Below are positions 35,661 to 47,932 of a stretch of 64,000 nt of DNA, in pieces. Position numbers and translations under genes: made by a program. Every line of letters starts with the position of its first letter. Position 1 is the stretch's first letter. Source of the DNA: Dioscorea cayenensis subsp. rotundata (Eukaryota > Streptophyta > Magnoliopsida > Dioscoreales > Dioscoreaceae); the NCBI RefSeq assembly GCF_009730915.1, contig NC_052475.1:21200285-21264284 (forward strand). Reading direction: 5' to 3'. The notes beneath the pieces were generated by a model that saw nothing but the letters and a program-made list of their open reading frames with translations, searched no databases and had not been told where the DNA came from.

Positions 35661-36243
35661 TATTAGAGGAGGAGAAAGAAGAGGATGGGGTTAATTAAAA
35701 GAGGGGAGGTGATGGTGGTGCAACTTGTGGTTTTTGTGGTTCAATGGAGTGGGAGAGTTGCTTGTTTTGTCTTTTCCTTTATATAAAAAAATATATAAGG
35801 ATTTATTTAGTCTAGGGAAAAATATATATATATATATATATGAACAATAACATTGCTAACAATGTTATGTGTAATAAGGGCAAATATATATGAGTTGTGT
35901 GTGTAATTTTTTGACAGGTTGGTGAGTTTTGTTGTCTATCTTTGAAAAGGGAGGCAAGACTAATGTTTGGCGATCGGAAGAAAGCAATAAAATTGTGTAT
36001 TTAAATATGATCAAGAAGATAAAAATTTATAATATCGACCCATCAATCACATCTGCACTTTATCTACGCGTATTAGAAGTCTTGAATTAAAAAATAATAA
36101 TAATATATAATTCAATATGTTGTGCAGTCTACACTCATTCAGATGGTTGCTTCTTCTTGTTACTCATGTTTTTGCACTCTTGATGACTTCCCTGACTGCG
36201 TTAACATCACACTATGTTATTTTCTTGAACAAGATTGTTATAT

Positions 36244-36274
<31 letters not shown>

Positions 36275-36483
36275 AATAATAAGCAAACACTAGACTTATC
36301 TAAAAATTTAAAGCTCCAAGTCTAACCGCTGTCTGAAATCCAACAGGATTCAAGTATACAAAATAGAGTAATTAAGTTAAAAACTTGCCCTTCTTGACAT
36401 GTAAAACATCACTGCTTTATCGAGTGCATGATCAAAACCCTAGTCGACAAAATTAGCACATGTTCATAAGACAGACGGTTCTT
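35661..36483. other. Spacer between PYL and RGG genes
   Basis: Contains (AT)n at 35823-35841 and (CAA)n at 36244-36274; no gene seen. It holds the PYL upstream region on one side and the RGG 3' end on the other. Confidence 0.65.
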
Positions 36484-39400
36484 CTACTTCACACTAAGTG
36501 TCGGAAACTGAGTCGAATCTTTGATTGCAAGAGCAGCTCGAGTGCCTGCATAGGCACCATCAGAACCACCTTTGAATGGCCCCTGATCAGCTAGCTAGCG
36601 TGGCCTCTGCCCCGACCACAGCCTCCGGATCTGGAAGACCTCAGTGGCTCATCAGTTGGTATAACAAACCCATTGTTTGTTCCCGCCTAATGAACAATGT
36701 AGAAATACCTCAACACAGAAACTGGGAAGAAAAACATAGATGGAATTGTAAGTAATTAATTCATCAGGTTTTGGACATCATACCTTCTTGATCCTTTCTT
36801 CTCTATAGGAGTTTTCTTTTCCTTTTTCAGCATCCTTGTTAGTTCCCTATCAAGATAGGTTTGCCACATGTTGTTTAGGAGAAACTTGGCAGCATTCCAT
36901 ATGAGTATATGAGACAAAACTTACCAATTGAATAAAGATATCATCTCCTTTCTTAATTGAAAGCTGCTTCATAGATTCAAAATCCTTGTCGAAATCAACC
37001 TTCCGCTCTTCAGGCTTCATGGCAAGTAGAACTTTTCGTTTCTCCTCCCTTATTTTCTCAAATTCTTCTAGAGTCATCTCCTATACAAACCAATTCATAA
37101 AGAATAAGAAAAATGAGAGAAAGAATTGATTCTGAATTAGAAAAAATGAATGAAATTAATGGGGAAAGCAATCCCTATGGGGATGTTCCTGCAAACAGAT
37201 GAAAAGAAAATATTGTCGTGGTTCAGTTTCAGTCTCACAAGGAAATGAAGTCACAAAGATGGGTGAGATATCTGATGTGCAAACCATTAAAAATTGAAGT
37301 AAACAAAGAAAACAAAACAGAGCATTACAAGCAAATTAGCAATGTGGTTATAAAGCAGCATAGGAACTAAAATGAAGGCATGGTCGAAGGGGTTTAAACC
37401 TTTAGAAAAAGATCAAAATGAAGAAAAATAGTATGCACACTGAAGCAATAAGGGTTAGAAATTATGCAGCGCAGCAAAAATAACAACAAACATAAAATGT
37501 CAGGATAGAAGCAACAAATACCAAAACTCAAAGGATGTATGGCAGAATTGGTGCATGATATATTAACATGCCAAAACCTTGATAATGCCACCTGAAACTA
37601 TATGTAGGCCAGGTGAAATGGAGGTCTTGCATATACTAAATTGGTTTTAACCCTTTGGATTAGCCATGAAAAACTGGGGGATCTACTGGTCTCAAATGGA
37701 TTACAAAACTATCCAAACCATGCTTAATGCTGGTTGTATACGAAAAATAAGATATGGACTTAGTGCTTTAATATATGCCTGCAATGGCACGAAGTGATAT
37801 AAACAAGAAATAGAAAAAGTCACATGATTCTCTCAAAGACAATATGGAAAAAGCCTCAACATGACTTCTACACTCAAGAGTCAATTTTTGAAGGCATCAT
37901 TGCAATGGGCATAACAAAGTTGTAGTGCCAATAGAGAAAACAGATCCAAGGATTTATTATACAGATTAATTCAGTTGATAAATATATTAAATACACTATA
38001 GTACATTTAAATCATGTGGTCACCAAAGTTAACAATGTTTCACTCGATTGTTCTAGTACTACTGGAACAACTTCATTGGCCCAAAGCCTAACTTTTGAAA
38101 CTAACAAGATTTATCTAACTCTAGATGACCCAATTTGGATTATAGACAATTAACACTGCAGTAAATACATATTTCCCAAGGACAACATTTACAATTATAC
38201 AGATATGCAAATTGTGCAATTCCTAGCTCATGATGACACTAAATCCTTTGCTGATGGATAGGTCAAACATTACTGCATAAGCGGCTGAAAGATTTAAATT
38301 CCTATTATAATTTCACAAGACAAGCGGATAAAGCAAAGACAAATATCCAACCAATGAAGTTCACAAATGACTTACTCACGTAAAGTTAGAATCATTGGAT
38401 GAGAAAAGCAAAATGCATACACATAAAAAAATGTCAAAAACAACGCAAAACAATATTCATAAACAAACCAAAGAAAGCGAAGAACACTCTATCCATAGCA
38501 GTACAGATAACATTATCCGACATAAGGTTCAAATTACGCAGCACAAATACTTGCCAATGGTAATATAAACATCCCTTAGTTAATGTTTGCCGCAGAAATC
38601 CACAAACCATCCTTAAAGCATCATGCAGGGAATAAAAAAAAAGGTCACCAAAGGAAGAATCATCACCTTGTTCTCCTCTCCCTTTTTGATCCACCTCATT
38701 TGCAGCCCCTTCCTTATTTTCCCTTATTGGCATCCAAAGATTGTTCACCATCTTGCTCAAGCTGCTTCAGAGAGCTAACAAAGTTCCCTTCATTTGCATT
38801 TCCCTCAGTCCCCCTATTTAATCAAACAGTAAGCCAAATTTCACACAAAAACAATGACATTTAAAGAGAAACCTCTAGAACAAAAAATCTATACTAACTG
38901 TGCAATCACATCATCAGTAGGGGTTTCCCAGTTCCCACGCCCAGCCCTTTCCCTCTTCATCTCATTGCCTCGTCCAGTCCCACTCCGACGCTCATACAAT
39001 CTCCTGACCGGCCGTTCATAATCTCCCCCTACCTCTCCATTCACAAGCCCACCACGTCGTATACCATGAAACGGATGCCGTGGCCCTCCATCGCCACTAC
39101 CACCACGACGTTCCCTATCAAAAACCTTCTCAGCATCCTCATCATCACCACCGAACCCAGTAACACTCCCATTCCCAAAATCTCGCCTTTGATCATTCCG
39201 GAAACCTCTACCACGCCCAGCACCACCTCGCGCTGACCCGCTGCTACTCTTCGCCTCCCTCACTGTAAATCCAATCAAAACATCAACAAAAAACCAAAAA
39301 AATCAGACAACCATAGAAGCGACAAAAACTCCACTCACCGGCCTGCGCCGGAGGAACGGGCTTGGAAGGGATCTTGGCGGCAGCGGAAGAGCGAAGGAGG

Positions 39401-39500
39401 GCTTCTTGGAAGCAGCTTGATGCTGATGAACGACGATCAAATGCGAAGGATCATCATTGTCGTCGCCACCGAGGATGTCGAAGGGGTTACTGCTTGCCAT
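36484..39500 (-). CDS. RGG-repeat RNA-binding protein, hyaluronan/mRNA-binding (HABP4/SERBP1) family
   Basis: Plant RGGA/B/C-type protein that binds RNA through RGG boxes. Exons in order: 39500-39339 (N-terminal MASSNPFDILGGDDNDDPSHLI, then SKPVPPAQA); 39262-38895 (VREAKSSSGSARGG, RGG/RG-rich, YERRSGTGRGNEMKRE, GRGNWETP); about 38816-38657 (acidic/Glu-rich); 37092-36916 (EMTLEEFEKIREEKRK, ERKVDFDKDFESMKQL); 36848-36786; and a last exon near 36696-36484 ending TQFPTLSVK. The order matches the family. Frame problems: between about 39400 and 39390 in exon 1 (-1 or +2), an extra G at 38721-38723, and a tagctagc microduplication near 36595 in the last exon. The join of exon 3 to exon 4 across a 1.5-kb intron does not match in phase as drawn, so a small exon may be missing. 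The gene is confident, the exact model less so. Confidence 0.82.
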
Positions 39501-39559
39501 CTCAACAAAAACAGAGGCCAAAGCTTGGAAGAATGGATCACAAGAAGAATGATTTCATC

Positions 39560-39630
39560 GAGATCTCCATGAAACTATGAGTCGGAGCTAGGGTTTTGGG
39601 AGCCGCCGGAGAAGACAACCGATGAGCGAG
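39560..39630 (-). promoter_or_regulatory. RGG gene leader with telo-box-like AAACCCTAG
   Basis: Upstream of the ATG the minus strand reads caaaaccctagctcc, a telo-box-like word common in leaders of plant RNA-binding and ribosomal genes. Assignment is by analogy. Confidence 0.35.
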
Positions 39631-39639
39631 AGGGAGCTC

Positions 39640-39990
39640 AAGTGATCTTTTGGTCTGAGCCCCTCGAATTTACTAATTTATAGGATTTACATACTTTCAG
39701 AAACACCCCTGAATTTTACTCTAATTATAGTTATTTTTTTTTAAGGAAATATTTAGGTAATTAAAATTTTTATGAAAAATAATTAATGGCCTATTAGGCT
39801 TGCATTTTTTTTAGCTATTATTAGCAAATAAAATAAGTATTATTTTACTAGCGCTGATTGATCTAAATGTAGAGCCTTAAATCGTTTAGGTAAATAGTTT
39901 CAAATTTGATAATTTTTGTATATTTAAAGACTATGCTATAAGAGACTTCATTTTAGTTTAAACGGCCGGTCCATCAAACTTTAATATAAA
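39640..39990. other. AT-rich spacer
   Basis: Nothing assignable; likely promoter-distal sequence of the RGG gene. Confidence 0.5.
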
Positions 39991-40025
39991 CTAGTGTTAT
40001 GCCTGTGCTATGCATGGGAGAAATA
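39991..40025 (-). mobile_element. Helitron 3' terminus (element extends right)
   Basis: The minus strand reads cccatgcatagcacaggc, then ataacac, then CTAG followed by T. This is a mutated form of the GC hairpin-spacer-CTAG pattern of plant Helitron 3' ends. The body would lie to the right, where a tandem-duplicated AT-rich region follows. The 5' end was not identified. Confidence 0.6.
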
Positions 40026-40309
40026 AACTCAATTGTTGATGTTAATAACAGTGTTTGCACCAATGACATAATTATTCTTGAAACTTAATTTATTCAAGCT
40101 TTGTAAAACAATAAACTTAATCTAAATTTTAAAAATGTGTTTATTGGTTTTTCCAATATTGACCTGATTCTCCAATTCATTTTAAAAACCATTTTAAAGA
40201 CCAAATTAAGAGTTTAAAAATAAATAAAAAAAATTTCCCCCAATCTATTAACATAGTTCAAATATGGATTGAAATTGTTGTTTATATAGTAGAGTGAATA
40301 ATGAATAAT

Positions 40310-42085
40310 GAATATTTTATATATATGTGAGTGTATATATACTAATATATTATTATAGAATATCTAAATCAAATAAGACAAACAATTAGATTATATTACC
40401 TTGTTAGTATTTTTGGAGAATGTTTACAAATAGTGGATGCAATTGCTATTAGCAATGTATTATGATAATCCAATCACCTACTCCACAAAGTCCCAATTTC
40501 TCATACTGCTTTGGTTTTATTTATTATTAAAGTTTCTTGTTTGTGTTTAATTAGTATTACGTTAATCAAAGTTTTGTCAATATCTGAAAATATCAATAAT
40601 GCTTTTGAGTTACAAATATTTTTGAAATTATAATTTGCTTTTAAAGTTTTGGTACAACATAAAGGATAGTTTGTGTTTGATTAGAATTAAGTAATATAAA
40701 GTTTTATCAATTACTTGAAATTATCAATAATTTTTTCAATTACAAATATTTTTGAAATTATAAATTTGGTTTCAAAGTTTAGTTTGATTTAAAAGATTAT
40801 GAAAATATCATATCAATTTTTCATATATTGAAAATAATTTTACTATTCATCCACAAATTTACATATATATATATATATATATTGATAGTTCTTAGCATAA
40901 ATTATTCTTTAATTTTAATGTTTTTTCAAAAGTCAATTAACTAAATGAGAAGATTTTTTCACTTGGTCAAACTATGAACTCCTCTAATCTCAAGAAGGGA
41001 TATATATAGGGATGGGCATGGGCCTTGGGGTCCGCCCCATTTTTGAGCAGGGGAATCCCCGCGTGTATACAATATATGCACTACAACCCTTTAATAGTAT
41101 ATAATTAATTGAATTCCTATTTTAATTGATTCATTATATGTAAGTATTGCATTAATTTTAAAATAATATAATAGTAGGCTTATTCAAGAAAAATAAACTT
41201 ATTTGAAATATATATATATATATATATGAGTGTGTACATATTGTAATATATTGTTCTAGATGATATAAGACAACCAATTAGAATATGTTACCTCAAGTAT
41301 TTTTGGAGAATGCCCACAAATAGCTTATGCAATTGCTATTAGCAATGTATTATGATAATCTAATCACTTACTCCAAAAGGCCCAAATGTCTCATCTTGCT
41401 TTGTTTTTATTTATTATTAAAATTTTTAGTTTGTGTTTGATTAGGATTAGGTAAATCAAAGTTTTGATCAATTTTAAAACTATCAATAATATTTTTGTAA
41501 TTATAATTTACTTTTAAATCAAAGTTTTGTCAATTTTAAAACTATGAATAATATTTTTGTAATTATAATTTACTTTTAAAGTTTTAGTACAACATTAAAA
41601 ATATCTTGTGTTTGATTAATATTATGTAAATTAAAATTTTGTCAATTTCTGAAATTATCTATAATTATTTTTAATTATAAATACTTTTCAAATTTTAAAT
41701 TTGGTTTTTAAAGTTTTAGTATGATTTCAAAGATTTTCAAAGTATTATATGAAATTTTCATATTTAAAAAAAATTACTTATTCATCCACAAATTTATATA
41801 TTTATATTTATTGATATACATTGATAATTCTTAACAAAAAGTATTCTTTTGAAAGCCAATTAACTAATATAATAATGATAACATAAGATGTTTTTTTCTT
41901 TTAGTCAAATAATGAACCCTTCTAATCCCAAAATGCCTGTGTATATATATATATATATATGCAGTACAACCCTTCTAATAGTATATAATTAATTGAATCA
42001 TATTTCAATGAATTTATTACATGTAATTATTACATTAATTTTAAAATAATATAATCGGATATTCAAGAAAAATAAGTTTTTTTTT
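40310..42085 (+). repeat. Tandem duplication, two ~0.88-kb AT-rich units
   Basis: Unit 1 (about 40310-41210) and unit 2 (about 41215-42085) share the same order of words: tgcaattgctattagcaatg (40439, 41328), cttgtttgtgtttaattag-type, a string of ttgaaattat-type pieces, ctacaaccctttaatagtat, and attcaagaaaaataa. Divergence is moderate, so the duplication is not recent. Unit 1 carries an extra GC-rich insertion at 41007-41063. No coding sense. Confidence 0.85.
41007..41063 (+). mobile_element. Relic end of the GC-rich hAT-like family
   Basis: Starts tagggatgggcatggg and contains gggaatccccgcg, words like those in the inverted ends of the element at 18615-19481. It is missing from the equivalent place in the second duplicated unit, so it inserted or was retained in one copy only. 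Confidence 0.55.
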
Positions 42086-42430
42086 CAGTTATCATATATG
42101 CTTTCTAAGATTTTTCCTATTATACATATATTTTCAAACATTTAATATTTTATTTTATTCCTCAAAATGAATTAACTTAATCGTATTCCCTACAGATTCC
42201 AAGTCCAATATATATATTTTTTATTATAATTAAATTTTTTTATAAAACTATTGGGATTTGATTTTTGTTTTCCAATAAAAAATTAAATATAAACAAACTT
42301 TAATTACCCTACTAAATAAAAAAAAATAAATTATTAGTATAATAAATTCATAATCTATTTACACATTTTATGCTTAATGAAATCATTGACATGCATATAA
42401 ATGGTACATGGTAATATTTATATTCATAAC

Positions 42431-42787
42431 TGTTGTTGCCTGAATACAACAGTGAATATGTAGGGGACCTTGAAATTGTAGAGCTTCGAACTTGGAGGTC
42501 GAACAAAAGGAGTTAGAGTCTCTTTCTTCTTCAAATGCCTAGACACATGTAGATGTGCAGGGAAGTGTTCCCACAAACACTCCGATGATCTAAGTCGGTG
42601 AAAAATAAATTGTGATCTTCCTTTTATGTTTTTCCCAAAAAGTCCTCTCTTGTTTTAAATAAGGGAGGCTATTTATGATATATACGATACATAAACACTT
42701 CACGTGTTCGAGATCGTGGGTGAAAGGGAGATAGTGGGTGTGATGTGAAAAGTGGGGTACTACGTGGATTTGAATTAGTCCACATCA
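42431..42787 (-). repeat. LTR, 3' copy for the minus-strand element
   Basis: Begins TG and ends CA on either strand, and matches 51351-51718 throughout with small indels and substitutions. The plus strand runs tgttgttgcctgaatacaac...gtccacatca. Confidence 0.93.
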
Positions 42788-42803
42788 GTTGCTCCCCACT
42801 TCT
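42788..42803 (-). other. Polypurine tract
   Basis: On the minus strand agaagtggggagcaac abuts the LTR, a purine-rich run in the right place to prime plus-strand synthesis. Confidence 0.7.
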
Positions 42804-43407
42804 ATCTTTAGGTTAGAACCTTAAAGATAGAAGTAGGTCATTATCTGCTTCAAACTCAATATTTGAATTTATCCACAAATAAGATACAACTAATTTAAAT
42901 TTATTCATATCTAGAAAATATGGTTGGATAAAAGCTCTAATATCTTGAATTTACCTTTTACTCGTTGGATAAAGATTTATCATGCTGAGTTCAACTCAAA
43001 TTTGAGCTCTCTATATAAGGGAAGTCTCCACCCCACTTTTTAGAATCGCATGTAGCTTCTATTGGGTTAAAGACTTTTGGCATCGCAGCTGAGTTAAAAT
43101 ATTTTCCGGTCACTTTGCTTCTTTAGAGTTTGGAGGTATTATTATATTAATTAATTAATTAAATTCACTTTCTCTCTTCGGTCGGCCGTATCCGAAAGGA
43201 TATATTTTATATATATTATTTTAATTAATTAATTAATTAAAATTAATTAATTAATAATATGTTTTGTATATATTATAATCCTTTGTTACAAGATCTTCCA
43301 TCATCTTCTATATGTATGTATATATATATATTATTTTAATTAATTAATTAATTAACTCAATTAATTAATTAATATATATATATATATATATATTAGCATC
43401 ACTTGCC

Positions 43408-45756
43408 ATGGCTCGGACGAAGAAAACTAATAGACATGTTACATCCTTTGGACCTCAGTCTTACTTTGTGATAGGCGCCTATCTTCCTACCTCTCTGAAG
43501 GTGATGTTCAAAGTTTCAGGGCTACGTATTCGATTCCTTCCGATTAGAGAATTAGTCTTCTTGGTGATCCTAGTTGGCCTTTTTGTTTCACCCATGGTAT
43601 GTCCTTTGCTTTTCATACAGGGCTGCTTAATATGGGCATTAGCTTTCCTATGCCTTCCTTCATCATGGAATTCTTGAAAGCTTAACAAGCTATCTCCGCT
43701 CACTTCATCCAAATCCTTGGAGGTTTCTTATAGGATTTCATATCTTTTGCTTTATAAGTGGGCTTAGGGTCTCAGTCGACCTTTTTCATCTCTTTTTTGA
43801 GCTTCAACCTTGTAAAGATAAGTCTGGTCGTCATGTCCTTCATGGGACTTCTTCTTTCCTTATTGATGATCTCCTTCCTATAAAGAATTATGAAGACAGA
43901 TGGGTCCTTGTTTACCCCCCAAAAGGTTCTTGGAAAGGTCCTTACCAATGGTGTTGGAACAGAAAGGGGGTATCAAGAAAACCTTAAGCCCCACTCAGAG
44001 AGAAATTTGCTCCTGAGATTTATGTCATTGAGCGTTCCTGCCATAATATCAGTACACTTATGACCCCTTCTAACTTAAGGGCAGTAGGGTGGGCCGTTCT
44101 TGCACCTTCTCCTTCGTTGTCCTCTTATTCTTCTTCCTATCTTTCATCCTCTCATGCTGATGCTACAGGCAAAGAGAACAATTCGAGCTATAGTGATTTT
44201 TTTTTTAGGAATATATTTGACTATGACCTTCAGCATATGCTTTTATTTAATTTTTTGTACTAGATATAGTATCCAAAAACTCTGCATTTGTTGCTCTCCA
44301 AACGGGTCAACGAAAGCGTGCTCGAGACAATGAGACTTCGAAACTTTCTCAACCCAGATCTTCTCAAGTTCTTACATTAGGTGCATCTCCTCCTCCAAAA
44401 AGATTGAAGTCTCCTACGTCCAAAGGTGCCAACCTTGTCGATTCTGAAGGTGTTAAGGCATCCTCCAGGGGTTCTGACCCTAATCTTGATGCTCCCCAAG
44501 GTTTGAACCTTGATGTTTTTAAGGGTTATAAGCTTGACACTTGCAAGGGCTCTAATCCTCCAAATAAATCCAACAATGATGCTTCAAAGGGCTCCAACCC
44601 CTTACTGTCATCTGCAAACCTTGCGGTTTCACGTTGTGAAAGAAGGGAACTGCATTCCGAGTCTCTTTTAGCTGTCAATCTCACCTTTCCACCAATAGAA
44701 CCACCTCAGGCAATTCATCGGGTATATAAAGATCATGCTGATCTTAGGAGTACTCTAAAAGGGGAACCTTTTATGTTTTATCCTGGTTTAGTTGATACAA
44801 ACAGTATTACTTGACCTGGGGTGGCTTCTAGATTGATGTATTCTTCTATTCTTCCACGAGATGAGGAATCCTACTTTGCCCGATATGCTGGAGAATATAG
44901 ATGTTGCTGAACGTCTTTTAGTTGAGGTATTTATCTCTTTTGTTTCACCTTATCCTTACATATAATTTGATTTTGACGTCTTTTTCTTTATTGAAGATAG
45001 GCTGGTCAACGTTCTTCTTTGGCATTTGGGTTAACGAGATCCATGAATCAACGCTTAGAAGATTCAAATATTCATCAGAAGAAGTTGCAGTTGACTATTG
45101 AGGACCTTCGAAAACACAACAAGGAGATTACTGGCCACCTTCAAACTTCTGAAGCGGAACTTGCTAGTTTAAGAGGGTATGCATCCAAATGTTCCACATT
45201 GAATGATGAAAAGAAGAGACTCGGAGATAAGGTTTCATCTTTATGTTCGATTATCACTTCTCTTGAGAAAGATTTAGCTTCTGAACGATAAGCTACTTCC
45301 GCATTGAAGGATGAGATATCTTCTCTTTATCAGACGTTCGATGCCGAGCGACAATCTATCCATGCTACTGCTGTCTGAGAATATCGCGAGTCTTTAAATT
45401 ATTATCAAAGGATATGTGCAGTCGGTGTTACCTTCAGCAAGACTGGCTTTTATCTTGCTCGAGAGCTTCTTGAGAAGGAACATGGTCGTGCTTATCCTGA
45501 GTTAGTCTTTTCAAAGATTTGCTCCATTGTTGAGCCTTTACCTTGGTGGAGTTTTGGTCCCACTAAGAAGGATGTTACTATCTTTTTAAACTCCGGCCTT
45601 TACAATGACTTAGATGATCTTATTGGCCCTTGGAAGTTTTTTGGGAAGAATGGTGTCTCCTCCGAAAGTCATGATGATGAGATCTCATCTTTGCAGGGTT
45701 TGGATGAGGAGCAAATTTTTGATGAGATGCTTTCCCCTGTATGTCATGAACCACAT
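43408..45756 (+). pseudogene. Antisense ORF of the gypsy element (PF04195-like 'gypsy-type transposon' protein)
   Basis: Lies on the strand opposite gag-pol, between the LTR and the integrase. It starts MARTKKTNRHVTSFGPQ at 43408. Broken segments then follow: about 43740-43990 (ISVDLFHLFFELQPC-like reading, WVLVYPPKGSWKG), 44404-44814 (Ser/Asn/Lys-rich with repeated SKGSNP/CKGSNP), and a coiled coil at 45019-45291 (QRLEDSNIHQKKLQLTIED). A further 150 codons (to about 45756) include GVTFSKTGFYLARELLEKEH and end acidic. The first part resembles the plant 'putative gypsy type transposon' domain. At least two in-frame stops (45289-45291 and about 45378) and several frame changes break it. Antisense ORFs are known in Tat-lineage elements; their function is not established. 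Confidence 0.75.
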
Positions 45757-45964
45757 GTACATCCCTGCTCCATAATAATATTTTTATCTTTTTGTAATGA
45801 TTATTTTATAGTTTCCTTATTTAGGGCTCAGTGATGATGTGTAAACTTTCAATAAAAGTGATTATTTATAGTTTTCTTTCGTAATATTTTGTTGTTACTT
45901 CAACTAACTCTTATATCGACATCATATGTGTGGAAAATATTTGTTAACGACCTCCTTTTGTAGG

Positions 45965-46545
45965 AACATGTTAACTTTTCTTGCTTATCTCTTCCCATAT
46001 AAAAGATCAGGTTCTTAAGATGTGTACTTTCATTCCCTCGTAGAATGAAAGTTTTTTCCTTGCTTATCTCTTCCCATGTAAAAGATCAAGTTCTTAAGAT
46101 GTGTACTTTCATTCCCCGTAGAATGAAAGTTTAAGGTGCGAACCGTTCATCTCTTCCTTTATTGAAGATCAGGTTCTTAAGATGTATACTTTCATTCCCC
46201 GGTAGAATGAAAGTTTAAGGTGTGAACCGTTCATCTCTTCCTTTATAGAAGATCAGGTTCTTAAGATATGTACTTCAATTCCCTCGTAGAATGAAAGTTT
46301 AAAGTGCGAACCGTTCATATCTTCCTTTATAGAAGACCAGGTTCTTAAGATGTGTACTTCCATTCCCTCATAGAATTAAAGTTTAAGGTGCGAACCGTTC
46401 ATCTCTTCCCTTATAGAAGATCAGGTTCTTAAGATGTGTACTTTCATTCCCCCGTAGAATGAAAGTTTAAGGTGCGAACCGTTCATCTCTTTCTTTATAG
46501 AAGATCAGGTTCTTCAGGGGTGTACTTTCATTGCTAGGGATTTAA
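45965..46545. repeat. 84-bp tandem array, seven units, each with a hairpin
   Basis: The word gatcaggttcttaagatgtgtac recurs at 46005, 46084, 46167, 46251, 46335, 46419 and 46503, so the last five units are spaced exactly 84 bp. Each unit holds ctttcattccc-cgtag-aatgaaag, an inverted repeat. It lies in the 3' untranslated part of the gypsy element, between the antisense ORF and the integrase. Confidence 0.93.
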
Positions 46546-46752
46546 AGTGAGTCCATGTCATTCTTGTTCTTGAAAACCCGTTGGCATGAAAAATTAAAAC
46601 ACACGATAATTACGTGGAAAATCCCAATAAAGGGGAAAAACCACGGGACTATAACTACGGTGCCATTTTATTTCTATTGATATACAACTTACAATTTACA
46701 AAATGTACATGCTCTGAAAATAGAGCTTCAGATGATTGGTGTTCCAAGTATT

Positions 46753-47860
46753 TTAAATCTTTTTTCCTTCCAAGGATTCTAGCTTGCATGTTGCTGGAGC
46801 AATCATTCTTCTCACTCGATAGGGTCCTTCCCAATTTGGACGGAGCTTCCCTTCTTCTACAAGGGTATTTGTAATGGACGTTTTTCTCAACACGAGATCA
46901 CCTTCAACTATAGGTCGTTCTTTCACCTTTGAGTTGTAGTAACGAGCCACCCTTTGTTGATAAGCTGCTAAACGTATGCAACTTTGATCTCTTTTTTCAT
47001 CTAGGAGGTCTAAATTATTTCTAAGTGCTTCCGAGTTGCCTTCTTCATGAAATTCAACCATTCTTGGAGAAGCTGCCCTGATTTCTACTGGGATTAAAGC
47101 CTCCATTCCATAGGTAAGGTTGAAAGGTGTTTCTCCTGTTGAGACCTTACTCGTTGTCCTATACGCCCAAAGGATTGACGGAAGCTCATCTGTCCATGCA
47201 ACTTTCGCCTTGTTTAAACACATTTTTAGACCTTCCAAGATAGCTCATCTGCTTACCCATTAGCTGGGGGTATGCCACAGAAGCAAAGCTAAGCTGGATA
47301 TGGAGCCTTTCATAAAAGTCCTTAAATGAGTCACAATTAAACTACTTTTCTCGATCTGCGATTAATATTCTGGGAAGTCCAAATCGACAGATGATGTATT
47401 TCCAAACCATACTTTCTATTTTTTTACTGGTTATTATTACCAATGGTTCTGCTTCTACCCATTTGGTGAAATAATCAGTTGTCACCATTAAGAATTTTCT
47501 TCCTCCAGTTGCTTGAGGGAAAGGTCCCAAGAGATCTAATCCCCATTTAGCAAATGGGGTTCGGTCAATATCACATCTAAACATTGAGGTAGGAGCTTTT
47601 TGGATAGGTGCGAACCTTTGGCATTTATCACACTTTTTTACCTTCTTTGAAGCATCATCTCTCAAGGTATGCCAATAAAATCCTGCACGCAAGATTTTGG
47701 TTGCTAAGGCTCTCGCTCCCATATGTTGTCCACATATCCCTTCATTGACTTCAGCTAACGCATATTCTGCATCTTGTTTATGGAGGCACCTTAAAAGTAG
47801 CATGGAAAACCCCTTCTTGTAGAGCACATCATTTATCAGCATGAAATAAACTGCTCTCAT
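46753..47860 (-). pseudogene. Gypsy integrase, degenerate
   Basis: Reads minus from 47860. It has the zinc-binding part with CDKCQRFAPI, and a core beginning KWGLDLLGPFPQATGG (first catalytic Asp). It continues to a second Asp (ILIADREK), after which a stop interrupts near 47342. It resumes with SFASVAYPPANG, then stops and an altered segment where the catalytic Glu should be (about 47235-47260). The C-terminal part, 47238-46753, is open (WAYRTTSKVSTGETPFNLTYG, KLRPNWEGPYRV). Integrase would insert the cDNA copy; this one is dead through stops at the active site. Confidence 0.88.
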
Positions 47861-47932
47861 CTTTAATTTTTTGGCTTCCAGTGTGTTTGAATGCAGCTCC
47901 CTATCTTTTAAGAATTTCTTAAAGGGTATTCT

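Noticed and set aside
45965..46545. CRISPR-like regular repeat array
   Set aside because: The units are contiguous tandem copies without spacers, inside a plant retrotransposon.
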